Assembly: GCA_015680685.1 (NCBI GenBank)
Contig: MNCI01001406.1
Coordinates: 4,607-68,606 of the forward strand
Source: Gnetum montanum
Taxonomy: Eukaryota > Streptophyta > Gnetopsida > Gnetales > Gnetaceae
Direction of reading: 5' to 3'
Length of the DNA: 64,000 bases
Shown: piece by piece, positions 1-11,554 of the stretch
Position numbering within the stretch: the first letter of the stretch is position 1
Layout of the letters: every line of letters begins with the position of its first letter
The notes under the pieces: generated by a model
Told to the model about the DNA's origin: nothing
Database searches by the model: none
Seen by the model: the letters and a program-made list of their open reading frames with translations, nothing else
Position numbers and translations under genes: made by a program

Positions 1-1160
1 CAAATATTGCTTTTGTGAATAATGAAAATAAATCCAATAGCTCCATATAATTGTTATTTTCATTTTTATTTGTTTAGAATTTTTAAGTTTTGAATACTAT
101 TGAAGCCCTAGTAATTTTATGAACAAGGTGATGGTAAAAAAGATAATACAATATCCACCTTGGTGTAGACGTTGGTGGTAGTGGTGGCTAATCTGTGTAA
201 ATTTATATAAATAATTTATCTGCATTTGCACTCGTGTAAAATTTTCTAGAAATAGAAATTTAAATCTGGCAATGGCTCAAAATATGAGGTCTGAATGTGA
301 AGGCGTTAGGCCTGGAACTGCCAGCAAATAGTTCCAAATTATCTTGCCCTACCAAAATCGTTATCAACTACCACCATAGAAGAAGGCTTTGCCACTGCAT
401 CTGGCATTGTTGCCGTGTGGTGTTTAGTTGCTGAAGAGCGGAGGAGGAAGCTTTTTCTTGAAAAAATGATGTGCTGAACATATGGTTCTGGAAAAATAGG
501 CCAAAATTCCTTTGGTTCAACAGCAAATGACAAATGTGATTTAGGGTTTCAGTTGCCTAGAATTTTTTTTGTTTTGCCCCAAATTCACTTAGGGCTTCAT
601 GCATTTTTCTTTCTGAATTGTCTTCCAAATCACTGCCATTGTTATTGATTGTAGAGCCAGGGGTGAATGTACTGTGGATCTTCATCCAGCGAAACCATAG
701 GAATCTTCATCGTGATGTTAGAATCGCCCCAACCTCCAGAACTGTCACAGCCTGCAAAACTGAAAATGCCACAGCCTGCAAAACCACAACTACCAAAAAG
801 ACCATGGCTGTTAGCAGATCTGCATCCACAGCCCCAAGGGCCTCCCGTTGAGCATGAGCTCTCTACGCTTTATGATTTTTAGCGTGTGCTTGGTGCCCTT
901 GGAGAACCAGAAACTGCATGAATGCATGCGGGGTCACTCTGGCTGCATATGGAGTGATTTGGTTGCATGTGTCGGTGAATTTAGGGCCTAATGTCTAGTG
1001 TTCTGAACATGTCAGTTGCAAAATGACCAAATTCCTGCAGCAGCATAAATGTTGGATAGCAAAGTGTGACCACCAGAATCCCTGGGAACCATTTCTAGAA
1101 GCTAGTTTGCACCAAGGGCACAAAGCTCTAGATTGCTTTGCATTTTTAACTTTCTTAATA
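1..1160. other. Unrecognised sequence, no supported gene
   Basis: No element family is recognised here. Short open stretches exist on both strands (for example 339-533 on the - strand and 618-882 on the + strand, the latter proline/lysine-rich), but none shows a known motif or clear continuity. It may be decayed host or transposon sequence lying upstream of element A'. Confidence 0.4.
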
Positions 1161-1164
1161 CATA

Positions 1165-1700
1165 AAATTTTCGATGCTTGAATCTTGGAATGTGCATAAC
1201 TTAGTCTTATTGAAGCTAGAACCAATTTCTGTAAATTCTTCAAATTTAGGTTCAGTATCTCTAATAATAATTTTTACATCTTTGGATAACATTAAGATAG
1301 AATTTCTAAAAATTCCATGGATTCAATTTCTAAAAATTGAGGCAGGTGGATCGTCTTTAAAATCTTTTACTCTATTTGTTGGCTGTCCTATGGATTCAAC
1401 GTATTTATCATTATTTTTTATTGAACTTCCTGCACATGTTTTGTTTTATGATGGATGACTCCAAACAACATTAACAAAGTATTTAGTACTGGATGAGCAT
1501 GTATAGTTCCTTGGTTTAACAAACTGACAACCTAACATCTCAAAGTTGTACTTTGAACCTTCTTTGCTTCAGCAAGCCATATGCATAGTCTTCATTATCT
1601 CTAAGAATATTAGTGCAGTAAAATTCCATAGTTTCACCATCTATTGCTTCAAAAATTCAATGTTAAACTTTTGAACATTATAGGTAGATTATCTCTCTCT
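1165..1700 (-). pseudogene. Decayed coding fragment of unknown origin
   Basis: The minus strand reads as protein-like sequence in two consecutive frames. From about 1,660 to 1,550 it contains FEAIDGETMEFYCTNILRD and continues to VQL. From about 1,440 to 1,167 it contains KYVESIGQPTNRVKDF, then SILMLSKDVKIIIRD, and ends in ENFMY before TAA. One in-frame stop coincides with a short local duplication: a TTTCTAAAAATT-type word is repeated at about 1,303 and 1,327, giving FRN twice. The composition is not that of the neighbouring tandem repeat, and no retroelement domain is recognisable. It could be an exon remnant of a host gene or the coding region of an unrecognised element. Calling it coding is an inference from residue composition and frame length only. 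Confidence 0.3.
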
Positions 1701-1734
1701 CTTAAATCAACAAACAACACACAATGGATGATAA

Positions 1735-2950
1735 ATGGAATACCCTTTCAAAGCCTACTCCATGAAATGGCCAAATGTGCCAACAATAAGACCTTATAGG
1801 AGCATAGCAAAACCATTAAACCTTAGAAGTAAGCTAAAATTCACTCATTTTAATGCCAAATCTCTTAACTACATTGGAAACTAATGTGACTACACTAGAC
1901 CAGCATGGTCACTAGTGTAGCCCAGTGTAGTCAACTTTGAAAAGCCCAAAATAGCTCAAAAATAACTTAAATCAACCTCGAAAGGACCTAGAATCTTGTC
2001 AAAGCATCCTGAGATCATGAAACGTTGGGAAATGAGTCAAAATTCATTATTTTTCATACCAAGTGTCTCAACTACATTGGGAACTACATGCCATCATAAT
2101 CAAGAGGTATTTGGCCATTTCAAGACCCCAAGAAATCATCAAAACTAGCAATTTTGACACTAAAACCCTAGCCAATAGTACTAGTGACCCCAGAAGTCCA
2201 TTAGCATAGTTGATTGAGCTCAGAAACATGGTAAAATTCATTTTCCATGTAGGAATACATTGAGGAGACTTGTTACTACGTTGGCCCAACTTAGTCATAA
2301 TATGAAGCCATTTTGTAACAACAACAACCGGTAGTATACCATTCAAAATGGCCAAAAACTAACTCAAGAAGCCTAGAACCCTATTCCATCCTATCTAGCT
2401 ATAGTTTCACTCCTTTTTGATCTTGTAAACACCCAAATCCCCATGACTATGCTAGCCTAGCATATTCAAATGGGAAATATAGTAAAATCCACTTTCGTTA
2501 CCCAAATTTGATCTCCAAATAGCCAATTTAGTCCTATGATGATAGGAAGTTGTTAAGGCTTCAAGACGAATCCTAAAGCCTTAGTAATGCAATTATTTGA
2601 TGTGACTATGTTGGAGCCAACCATGACTATGTTGGCCAAACGTAGTCACCAATGGAAACATGTTTTTGAAGCTCTTAGGGAGTGAAAACAATGCTAGAAC
2701 TTGTCAATCCTTAATACCCACCCCTTATGCTAGCCTTTTGGACCACCAGGAGCTCAAAAGTGACCATGTTGACCTTCAGAAGCTACCCATGAGTGTTGGC
2801 TACATTGGGGAATGCATGGCTATGTTGGGTTAGCATAGTCACTAGTAAAGCCCAACATAGTCACAAGAAAAAATGTCAATTTTATTTTGAAACAACCCTA
2901 GATTGGCCCCCTCAAGTGTTCAAACTCCCCTATTAATCTTGTAGCCTCAT
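1735..2950. repeat. Degenerate ~200 bp tandem array in A'
   Basis: A recurring word like AAAATTCA(C/T)T followed by an ACTACATTGG-like word occurs near 1,838, 2,038, 2,233 and 2,481, about 200 bp apart with one longer gap. Each unit carries a 'GACTA(C/T)(G/A)(C/T)T...TAGTGTAG' block (1,887; 2,083; 2,270; 2,599; 2,811). The units are heavily diverged. In position it corresponds to the array upstream of reverse transcriptase in element A. Confidence 0.55.
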
Positions 2951-3207
2951 GCCATGGCTTGCTAAGGCCTAAAATTGGTAAAATATAACCTTGTTGGACT
3001 ACTATTGAACAAGTTTTACCACATATATTTCGTTTAAATAGATTTTACCTTATTTCATACTGTTTTGACTTGTTTCAACTTGGTTGTGCATTGTTGATCA
3101 TCATTACCATCAATAGACCTCATCTAGCCTCTACATTATCTTAATTTTATCATATCCTCCTTATTTTCTCTATTATGACCTCCATTAATTGTAGCAACTT
3201 AAAACCT
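1735..3207 (+). mobile_element. Element A' (Tat-type gypsy), left fragment
   Basis: This is the left part of a plus-strand relative of element A. It consists of a tandem array (1,735-2,950) followed by a spacer (2,950-3,207). The spacer matches the reverse complement of about 9,550-9,760 in element A, for example the words CTTATTTCAT and TGTTTTGACTTGTTT in the same order. It breaks off at 3,207, and its continuation is found at 26,456 on the other side of element A. A' was therefore interrupted by A. Confidence 0.65.
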
Positions 3208-4591
3208 TGGTTGTTGGAGAAACTGAGAAATTCCTAGCACAGCAGCCTTAACCTCAGATCCTTAGGGCCTCCACAAAAGAAATAAGATCCATGGTGCCTA
3301 GGACAGTTTGTTAGATTACCTAGGGACTTATGAAATGTAAAATGGGGTTAACAAAAATAAAATGAAAAATACAAATGTGGAAGAGAAATTATGCTGATAT
3401 GATATAAATGAATAAACTTGCACATAGATAAAACTATGAACTTTATTTCATAAGAATAAAGGAGGTATAGAAATTATGTAAAAAGATGGCCTATGCAGTA
3501 GGGGGGTTCACTTAGATGGGAGTTTAGAGCTTAGTGAAGCTTTTGTGATCAACTCCATGATTTGGAGTTTCTACCACTCCTAATGCTTTCAAACTTGCAT
3601 TGTTCTCAAAATAGATCTACTGCATTATTGATGTAGGGGGTTGAGAAATGTAACAAATTTGGATTAACAAAGTGGGCAATGCTAGAAGTTTGGGATCCCA
3701 TGTGCTCAACATTAATACCATAATCTCATGAATCTCAAAGTGGGGATAATAGGCTATGGGGATTCCACATTGGGGGGTTTGAGAAGCTGTGTGTATGTAA
3801 AATTGCAAGAGCTCTCAAATGCCTAAATGCAAAAATTTCAAATCATGGAACCCTTTCACGATGTTGGGGCTTAGGTTTTATAGGTTTTTGGTCATAAATC
3901 TTGTTGCAAATTTTGCTTGATTGCTAGCAATTTTTTGTCATGTGTAGGTGTGGTGGTTGTGCAAATCAAGGGGGGTTACTATATGGGGTAAGTGTTATAC
4001 CCCCATGGCATCAAAGCCATTATATTTACTAAAAATAGTATATAGGAATTTCATCCACCATGGATCTTTCCATCCATGCAGGGCCTTCCAACAACAATGT
4101 TGATGTGTAGGTCCTCATTGAAGTTGATGTAGTGTTGAGATCTTAGCCATGCTAGATCAATGTTGGGGGGATGAAAAATCAATGCTGGGGGGAAGGTTAT
4201 AGCTCTCCACATTGTGCATGGTTGATATCATAGCCTCCAATGTTGGGAGTAGGTGGATCACACCCTTGTTAGGTGAGTTATATCCTCCAATGGGTATCTT
4301 GGGCATAGAAAATATTACACCCCCCTAATAAAACCCATCAAAATTCCAAATTTGGAATCCCAAAAGGCATTTTTAACCCCCCAAGCTCAAATATAGACAT
4401 TATGAAACTTTTTCCACTTAGAGTATGAGGCATTGACCACTTATGAGCCATTTATTAGTCTGAAAAGTATAAAGTATGTGAGATTGCACCTCACAAGTTA
4501 CAATCTTCACATTTACTGTGAAGTTTAGCCTCAGGTTTCATGTGATGGGGTTACAAAGGTTATAACATGAAGATTTGATGGTGTTTCATTA
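3208..4591 (-). repeat. Element A 3' LTR
   Basis: It is collinear with 25,325-26,455 over most of its length, including the shared segments around CTTAGGTTTTATAGGTTTTT and CACATTTAC(T/A)(G/A)TGAAGTTTAGCC. The ends read TGG...ATTA on the plus strand; the other copy ends ATCA. A minus-strand TATAAAA lies at 3,876-3,882. The left end is placed from the target duplication rather than from LTR alignment, because the other LTR is truncated on that side. Confidence 0.7.
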
Positions 4592-4606
4592 CCCCTTCCT
4601 TGTTGG
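4592..4606 (-). promoter_or_regulatory. Polypurine tract of element A
   Basis: Read on the minus strand, the bases next to the LTR are CCAACAAGGAAGGGG, directly before the LTR start TAATGAAACACC (TGATGAAACACC in the other copy). This purine run is where plus-strand DNA synthesis would be primed, and it fixes the orientation of element A. Confidence 0.65.
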
Positions 4607-5681
4607 TATTTGAAGGATTACCTCGAGAGGCACTAACAAAGAATACCAAACATCATTGTAGTTCCATCACTGACATTTCCTCTCCATGCTTGATTTAGTC
4701 ATGTAGAACCATGTCAAAGAGTGCTTAGGCTATGATGATGGTAATGAAGTTATAGGGAAATGGACATGAGGGTTAACAATGCACTCCAAGTGTTGACATC
4801 ATGGCTATGGCACTAACATGTTAGTTAGTCAAGGATTTTGATACTTCATGTTTCCAAGTGTTGTTCACTTGAAAAATGTGTTTGAGGAGCCATCACCTCA
4901 CTCCAAGGTTTCTTCAGCCACTAGGCTCCTCCCCTTACATGTTTGGAGTTATCTATTTGGGCTTTTGGTCTTCACAGGTCATTTGACTTCTTGGTAATTT
5001 ACTTCCTAAATTTTTTGTGTGGTGAAACCTTCATTGGTTTTCATGTTGGATGAGGTGCATTACATTCAGTAGACTTAGAGGTTTTCCCATCAAACAAGAT
5101 GTGTTACACTGAATGGACTTAATGGTTTTCACGTTGCATGAAATGTGTTACATTCAATGGACTTGATTGTAGAGCATGACAAAGGAATGTCATATGGCCA
5201 TGATGCATGAATGTTAAAGATAGGCCAATCATCAGTATTTAGGAGATAAGGAAGGCTATAATAAGGCTACAAGGTTGGGTTCAAGGAAATGGTAATGGGA
5301 ATGAAGATGAAACAAGCACTCTTGAAACAATAGGACAAACTCATCAAATCTTGCATATTGAGGTCACATAATGACTTGCTACCATGATGAGTTGCATCTT
5401 TACAATGACTCCAAGCTTCATTTTGCAAGTATAACTCCAAGAGGACGAGAAAACTAAGAAAAGGAAACATGTTGTTAGAACACAATGCATGTGACTACAT
5501 AAGATGATGAGTAAAAGAAGACTACCAATGTTGCTAGTTTTAGGCCATGGTGGACCATGTTGACAATTTAAGGCCTTGGCAGGCTATGGCTACACCAATT
5601 TTAGGCCTTGGCAAGCCATCTTATTGGTTTAATTCCTCTGCATATCATTGATGTTAGCCATTGGATATTGTTTCTATCTAG
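4607..5681 (-). other. Element A 3' non-coding region
   Basis: There is no coding sequence between the integrase end and the polypurine tract. It holds three ~45 bp repeats (about 5,030-5,170) sharing GGTTTTC and GTGTTACA(C/T)T blocks, and a cluster of TTTTAGGCC(A/T)TGG-type motifs at about 5,528-5,620. The part at 5,220-5,680 is homologous to 30,231-30,671 in A'. Confidence 0.6.
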
Positions 5682-8600
5682 CTACATGTAGTAAGGCTTT
5701 AGATAGGAATGATTGACTAGGTTGGCCAACTCATTCCCATTCATGTCTACTATCTTGAAGGCTTCATTGTCGTAGGCTTGGTTGACCAAGAAAGGTCCTT
5801 CCCAGATAGCTGAGAACTTATTTGCATGCTCATGGATGACCTTGAGGACTAGGTTACCCTCCTTGATTTTAGACTTGTTCAAGTTATGATGGTGTTTCCA
5901 TTTCTATTGCTCTTGGTATTGCTCAATGTGAGCAAGCGTTCACATCCATTTCTCCTTGACCAAGTTGAGATCCATGATCCATAGGTCCTTATGATGTTCA
6001 TCACTGATGAAGTTAGATAAGGCTACTTAGAGCAATGATACCTGCAATTGAAGAGGTAAAAAATCTTTAGAACCATAAACTAGGCTATAATGGATTACAC
6101 TAGTTACTATAAGATAGGTTTTTCTATAGGCCCAAAGTACATAGATAAGTCGCTCATGCCACTTATGCTTACTATTGTTTCGTATATTCTTGAGTAAGTT
6201 TATAATGGCCTTATTACTTGCTTTTGCTTAATCATTGGCTTGAGGGTAATATGAAGATGAGATGGAGTGATTAATGCCTAGTTCATGAAAAAAATTCTTC
6301 ATTTCTTAATTACTAAACTATGGTTATTATTTGTGATTATGATAATGGGTATGCTGAAGCGGGCTACAATGTTGTCAAGTATGAATTTATAGACTTGTTC
6401 AATTGTTGTCCTTCTTAGAGGAATAGCATCAACCCACTTTGTAAAGTATTGAATTATAGTGATGATGAAACTATGCCCCGTGGAAGACTTAGGCATTATA
6501 GGTCCAATGATATCCAACCTCCATCGTTGAAATGACCAAGTTATCTAAGTATTATGCCACTTAGTTGGTGACACATGGATAAGGTTACTATGCCATTGAT
6601 ACGTATCACAAGTTTTAACCTTCTGTAGGTAATCATTCTCCATATAGGCTTAATAATAGCTTAACTATCTAATTTTAGCAACCATGGCTTTAGGTCCTAT
6701 ATGTTCTCCACATATACTTTCATGAACCTACCCTAGGACTATGATGGCTTCTTTTTACCTAAGCACATTAACAATATGTCATCGTAGGATCATCAACATA
6801 ATGTGTTATTGCCTACTATGACATACTATTTTGATTGTTTATGTATAGCATTCTTTTTGAGTAGTTAGTTCTTGTGAGAGTTCATGATGCATAAGGTAAA
6901 AATTAATATTGTCATACCACTCCTTTACGAGAGCAACATGAACTACTGCCATAAAGGTATCCTCAGTGCTCTATGTCATGTGAATAGCATAGTCTATGGT
7001 CAAGGTAAGTAACTTACTAAACACATCTAGCATCACACTAAGGGCTAGCACTATAATGGCATCAGCAATAGTGTTCTTAGTTTGAGGTACATGTTGGATA
7101 TCAATGTCTATAAATTGTTGCAACAGTTTCTTTCCTAGCTCACAGTACTGTTGTAAGTGTTTGGCTTTACAAGTGTAAACCTCAATTACATGGTTAACCA
7201 TAAGTTGTAAATGGATTTTGATCATTAAGCATTTAATTCCTAGGCTATGAAATACCATCATCCCCTTGATCAAACCCTCATACTCTACTATGTTGTTGGT
7301 ACATGAAAACTTAAATCAGTAGGTGAAGGACTAGATTTCACTAGATAGGAAGGTTATAATGGAGGCATCATTGGCCACATGGCAAATTTAAGCTCCTTCA
7401 AAGTGCATGATCACCTCATAGTCCTTGGGCACTTGGCTAACAATGTTAACATTTCATTGAGAAACTTAGGGTCTATGGTTGCATGGTCATCAATAGGTGA
7501 AATTGTAAGTTGTATACCTATAGCTTAACCTTTCGTTAAGGATTGAGAGATGTAATGAAGGTCAAACTCCATAGTTATGGCTTTCCATTGGGCCATATGG
7601 CTGGTCTCATAGATGTTGGTCCTTATGGTGCTAAGAACATTGTCTTTGAAAATGACATTGACTTGGCTTTTAAAGAGGTAGTATCTCCACTTCTTCAATG
7701 AGAAGACTAGTACTAGACAATACTTCTCCACTTCAGTATATCTAGTCTCATGGGAAACTAATGCATGGATAAGGTAGTATATTGGTCTTTTTGGTCCATC
7801 ATCTCATTTCATATAGAGTAGAGAGGTAATAGACATGTTGAAGATATCAAGGTAGACGTAAAATGGTTTATATTATTACAGAGAATAGACTATCGATAGT
7901 TGTGACAACTCTTTCTTAAGGTTTTCAAAAGCTTAGAATTGAGCCATCCACTGATATTTAACTCCTTTTTAAGTAAGTGTTGCATGGGTTATAACATATC
8001 TATAAGCCTAGTAATAAACCTATGAATGAATTTTAGTCTACCTTGTAGCTCTTCAAGCTCATTAAGGTTAGTAGGTGGTACCAGTTGGATATGGCCTTAA
8101 CCTTATTAGGATTGACATGTATCCTTACTTCAAATACTACAAATCCAAGCATCTTATTGGTCTTGACACCGAAAACACATTCTTGGGATTAAGCCTAAGC
8201 TCATATTTGAGACATCATTTAAGTACAAGATCTAAGTCATGCATATGATCACTAGCCACTTTGATCTTAATGGCTATGTCCTCTACATAATAGTTGAGCA
8301 ATCCTAGCATGTAATCACTAACTATGTACATCATAACTCTTTGATAGGTTAATCCTACATTATTATGACCAAAGGGCATCATGGTATAGCAAACGATACC
8401 CCAAGGGATCATGAAGGTTGTGCTAAGTTGATGTTCTAGGTTAATGCTAGTCCAATTATATCCCAAGAACCCATTCATAAAGGATAATAAGGCAAACCTA
8501 GCTATAGTATCAATAAGTTAATCAATAATAGGCAAAGGAAAGTCATCCTTGATGGTTACCTTATTTATGTCCTAGAAATTTATGCAAATGCAAATACCCC

Positions 8601-9149
8601 ATTTTTCTTAGGGACTACAACTATATTGGACACCCATTCCATGTAATTAACAACTTTAATGAAACTAGCTTGGTATAGCTCTATGTTCTCATCACTATCT
8701 GTTAGAGCCAAATTAGGTCTAATCTTGCAAACCTTTTGCTTAACTGTTCTAATGTTAGGATCAATTATTATGTGTTGGACTAAACATGGGTAAATACTTG
8801 GCATATCCTCATATGACTAGGCAAATGCCTTAATGTTGTCTTGTAGGATGTTGGTGATGTCTTGAGCTTGTTGAGATTCCAGTGAGGAACTTAGTTTTAT
8901 GATTTTCTCCTTACCACTGTATGTTGTGATAGGAACCTCAACTAGAGAGTCTTCAATAATTTCGTCAGTGTTTAGGTCAAAGATCTTAACTAGGTTTTCA
9001 GGCCATTTTAGATGTTTCTCTATTGAGGTTATATGGTCAACAAGACTCTTAGGCTTAAGATCTAGGCAATCAGGGTCAATACACCATTCAACATCACCGT
9101 TAGGCCTAGTTAGGCATAAGGGCAAAGTGATATGCTCCCAGGTACTCAT
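5682..9149 (-). pseudogene. Element A pol: RT, RNase H, second RNase H, integrase
   Basis: This is the decayed pol region of a Tat-lineage element. A pre-RT segment (about 9,149-8,580) has DPNIRTVKQKVCKIRP and VVNYMEWVSNIVVVPKKNG. The RT (about 8,560-8,150) has LLSFMNGFLGYN, MPFG and YVEDI in place of YVDDI. An RNase H (about 7,950-7,530) has ALVSHETRYTEVEKYCLVLV and AQWKAITMEFDLHYISQ. The second, archaeal-like RNase H (about 7,330-6,970) has VNHVIEVYTCKAKHLQQY and QHVPQTKNTIADA. Integrase (about 6,750-5,682) has MDIIGPIMPKSS, ITNNN in place of ITDNG, and a C-terminal GPFLVNQAYDNEAFKIVDM ending in SYLKPYYM and a stop. In-frame stops and frameshifts occur in every domain, so it cannot encode an active polyprotein. 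A' carries the same domains on the other strand. Confidence 0.85.
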
Positions 9150-9789
9150 ACTTTGGTATTACATGTCAACCATAAGCACTTTAAGTGATACCTAGGTAAA
9201 GATGAGTAAATAATTCCAAAATGAAATTATGCAAAAATATACTATTCTAATGTCATGTACAATGCAAACAAGGTCATCCAAGGCCATGAGGGGATAGAAA
9301 ATAGACAAAAAAATGAAATATAGATAAAAAAAGGTCAAATAAAGGTATAAGAGAGTCAAACAAGGTGAAGTAGGAGAAATAAGGCTAAAAATGGCCAACA
9401 AAGGTCACAATCCTACCAGTTTTAGGCCTTGGTAGGCCATGGTGCCAAATTTAGGCCTTAGTGGGTCATGATTACATTGTTTCAAATGATGGTCAAGGAA
9501 GGTCCAACCTCCATCATTCAACACTAATCAAAGGCTAAACAAGGGTCAATAAGGTGAATATAGGGAGATTGAAGCCAATTCATGGCAACAAAGATTAATA
9601 ATGCAAAACAAGATAAAAAAACAAGTCAAAACACCATGAAATAAGATCAAATTAATGAAAATGAAATGCATGTGGTAAAAATTAGCTAAAACTAGTTAAA
9701 GAAGGTTAAATATTACTTGTTTTAGGCCTTAGTGGGCCATAGTTTCAGGCTATAAAGGTCATGGATGAGTTTGGGCACCTACTAGGGTT
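9150..9789 (-). other. Element A spacer upstream of RT
   Basis: Non-coding. Read on the minus strand it contains several (C/T)C(A/T)(C/T)TAAGGCCTAAA blocks (plus-strand TTTTAGGCCTTGGTAGGCCATGG at about 9,418, related copies at 9,450 and 9,720). It is homologous to 2,950-3,207 plus 26,456-26,815 of A', which is how the split of A' can be recognised. Confidence 0.6.
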
Positions 9790-11540
9790 GTTTTAATGAT
9801 TTTTAGAACAAAAAGCAAGGTTTTTATGGTATCCACACTGAACCCACACTAGATTAATGCTAGCCAACATGGATGGGATGACCCCTAGCATGGATGAAAC
9901 ATCTAGGTGGTTTCCTAAGCTTTTTTTAAGTAGGTTTTGATTATTGATGACTTGCATGGCTAGTGTAGTGGACGATGAAGGTAATAGGATGATTTTATCA
10001 TTAGTTTCAACCCCTAGGAACCTTTATTTAAGCCTGAAAGTGCCACCCATGCTAGATCCACATTAGAAAGCATGGCCCCAACATGAATACTAATGAAAAT
10101 AGATTTCATGGAATTCAGAGCATCAAAATTAGGATTCCAAGGCCTTCCCAAGGTAGAGCAGGGCCAGATTTGTTAAGATTGGCCATTTTGGAGATCAAAA
10201 ATGGCCAAAAAGTAGGTTTTAAAGTTATACCCCTTGTATCCATGCTAGCAAGCATGGATGGGAGAGGGCTTAGTGTGGATGATCTAGATCTAGGTACTAA
10301 TGGGATCAAACAGGGTTGGATTTGCAACTAGAACCAATTTTCTATAGTTGTGCACTCCCAAATTTAGTTTTGAGGCCATTTCATAAGGGTTTTGAGCATT
10401 AAATCAAGTTGGATGTGGTATCCATGCTAAGGCCACACTAGTCGGGATGAATCTAGCATGAATGAATGAGGATGCTCTTGATTTTTGATTCTATGATGGT
10501 TTTAGAAACAAATCGACCAAGTTTCTAGGCTTCTAGGGCTAGAAATAGTTATCCCCAAAGTTATTAGTTAAATTTATCTATATTTGAAGACTATTTAAGG
10601 TCAAGCATGATTATCATTCCCTTTATCCATGTTGGGAAGCATTGATCCAACATGGATGAGGGGGCCTACTATTTTTTAAGGTAAAAAATAAGGTCAAACT
10701 AGTGCAAACTCAAGTCTGTGAGGTTATAGGCTTTGCTAGTGTAGGTTTTTGATCTTTGGGGGTGTCGATCTAGTGCAAAAAGTGGAAAGGAAACTCTCCC
10801 ACACTAGATCCATGTCCCCTAGTGTGGATCAAGCCTCCCCTAGTATGGATACCTTAGGATATTAGATTTGGGCAAGTTTTAGTAGCAAATCGACCATGCA
10901 TATCATCCCCCAAGGTTGCTAGTGTCTAGGATCAAAAGTTGGTAGTTTTGGAGGTTCATAAATGGATTTTGAAGTTACCCCTATGGATCCACATTGGGCC
11001 CACACTAGCCAGCATGGAAGATCCAAGGGGATCAGCTTTTGTACATTTTTAGTTGATTTTGTGAGGTTTGATGACTTTTGGAGGTGTTAATAGGATTGTA
11101 GGGTGAGGATGGCATAAGTTAGAGTTGTTTTGATGCATCTATAACCCCCCTTAAACTTTCCTTGATGCATCCATGTTGGATCGATGCTACCTAGTGTGGA
11201 TAATAGGGGTGCTTAGTATGGAAGTGAGAAAAATCATGAAATTGGATCAATTTTGGTAAGTTTTGGTTATTGGAGTCTCTACGAAAGTTGAGTTATCAAC
11301 ACAATTCAATTTCAATGAAAATATTGTGAGTTTTTGGCCATATCTCTTTCATCCATGCTGTGACTATGTTGCCTAGTGTGGATAAGGTCCCTCCATAGTG
11401 TGGCTTCAATTGGATTCAAATTTTTAGCCACTTTTGGCAAGATTCGATAGGGTTTTAAAGATACTATGGTTGTAGGGTCAAGGATAAAGATTTGGTATTG
11501 AAATCCATCCATTTGAAGGCTCCTTGGTACCTCATGAAGT
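9790..11540. repeat. ~190 bp tandem array inside element A
   Basis: A CCATGCTAG/CCATGTTGG word, followed within about 30-50 bp by AGCATGGATG or TAGTGTGGAT, recurs near 9,830, 10,047, 10,238, 10,425, 10,625, 10,798, 10,985, 11,163 and 11,351. The spacings are roughly 175-215 bp. Between these blocks, words such as GGTTTTTGAT(C/T)... and AAAGTTATACCCC also recur. The units are diverged but ordered, so this is an old satellite-like array of about nine units, located between the antisense gene and RT. Confidence 0.65.
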
Positions 11541-11554
11541 CATGCCCCCTTTAG

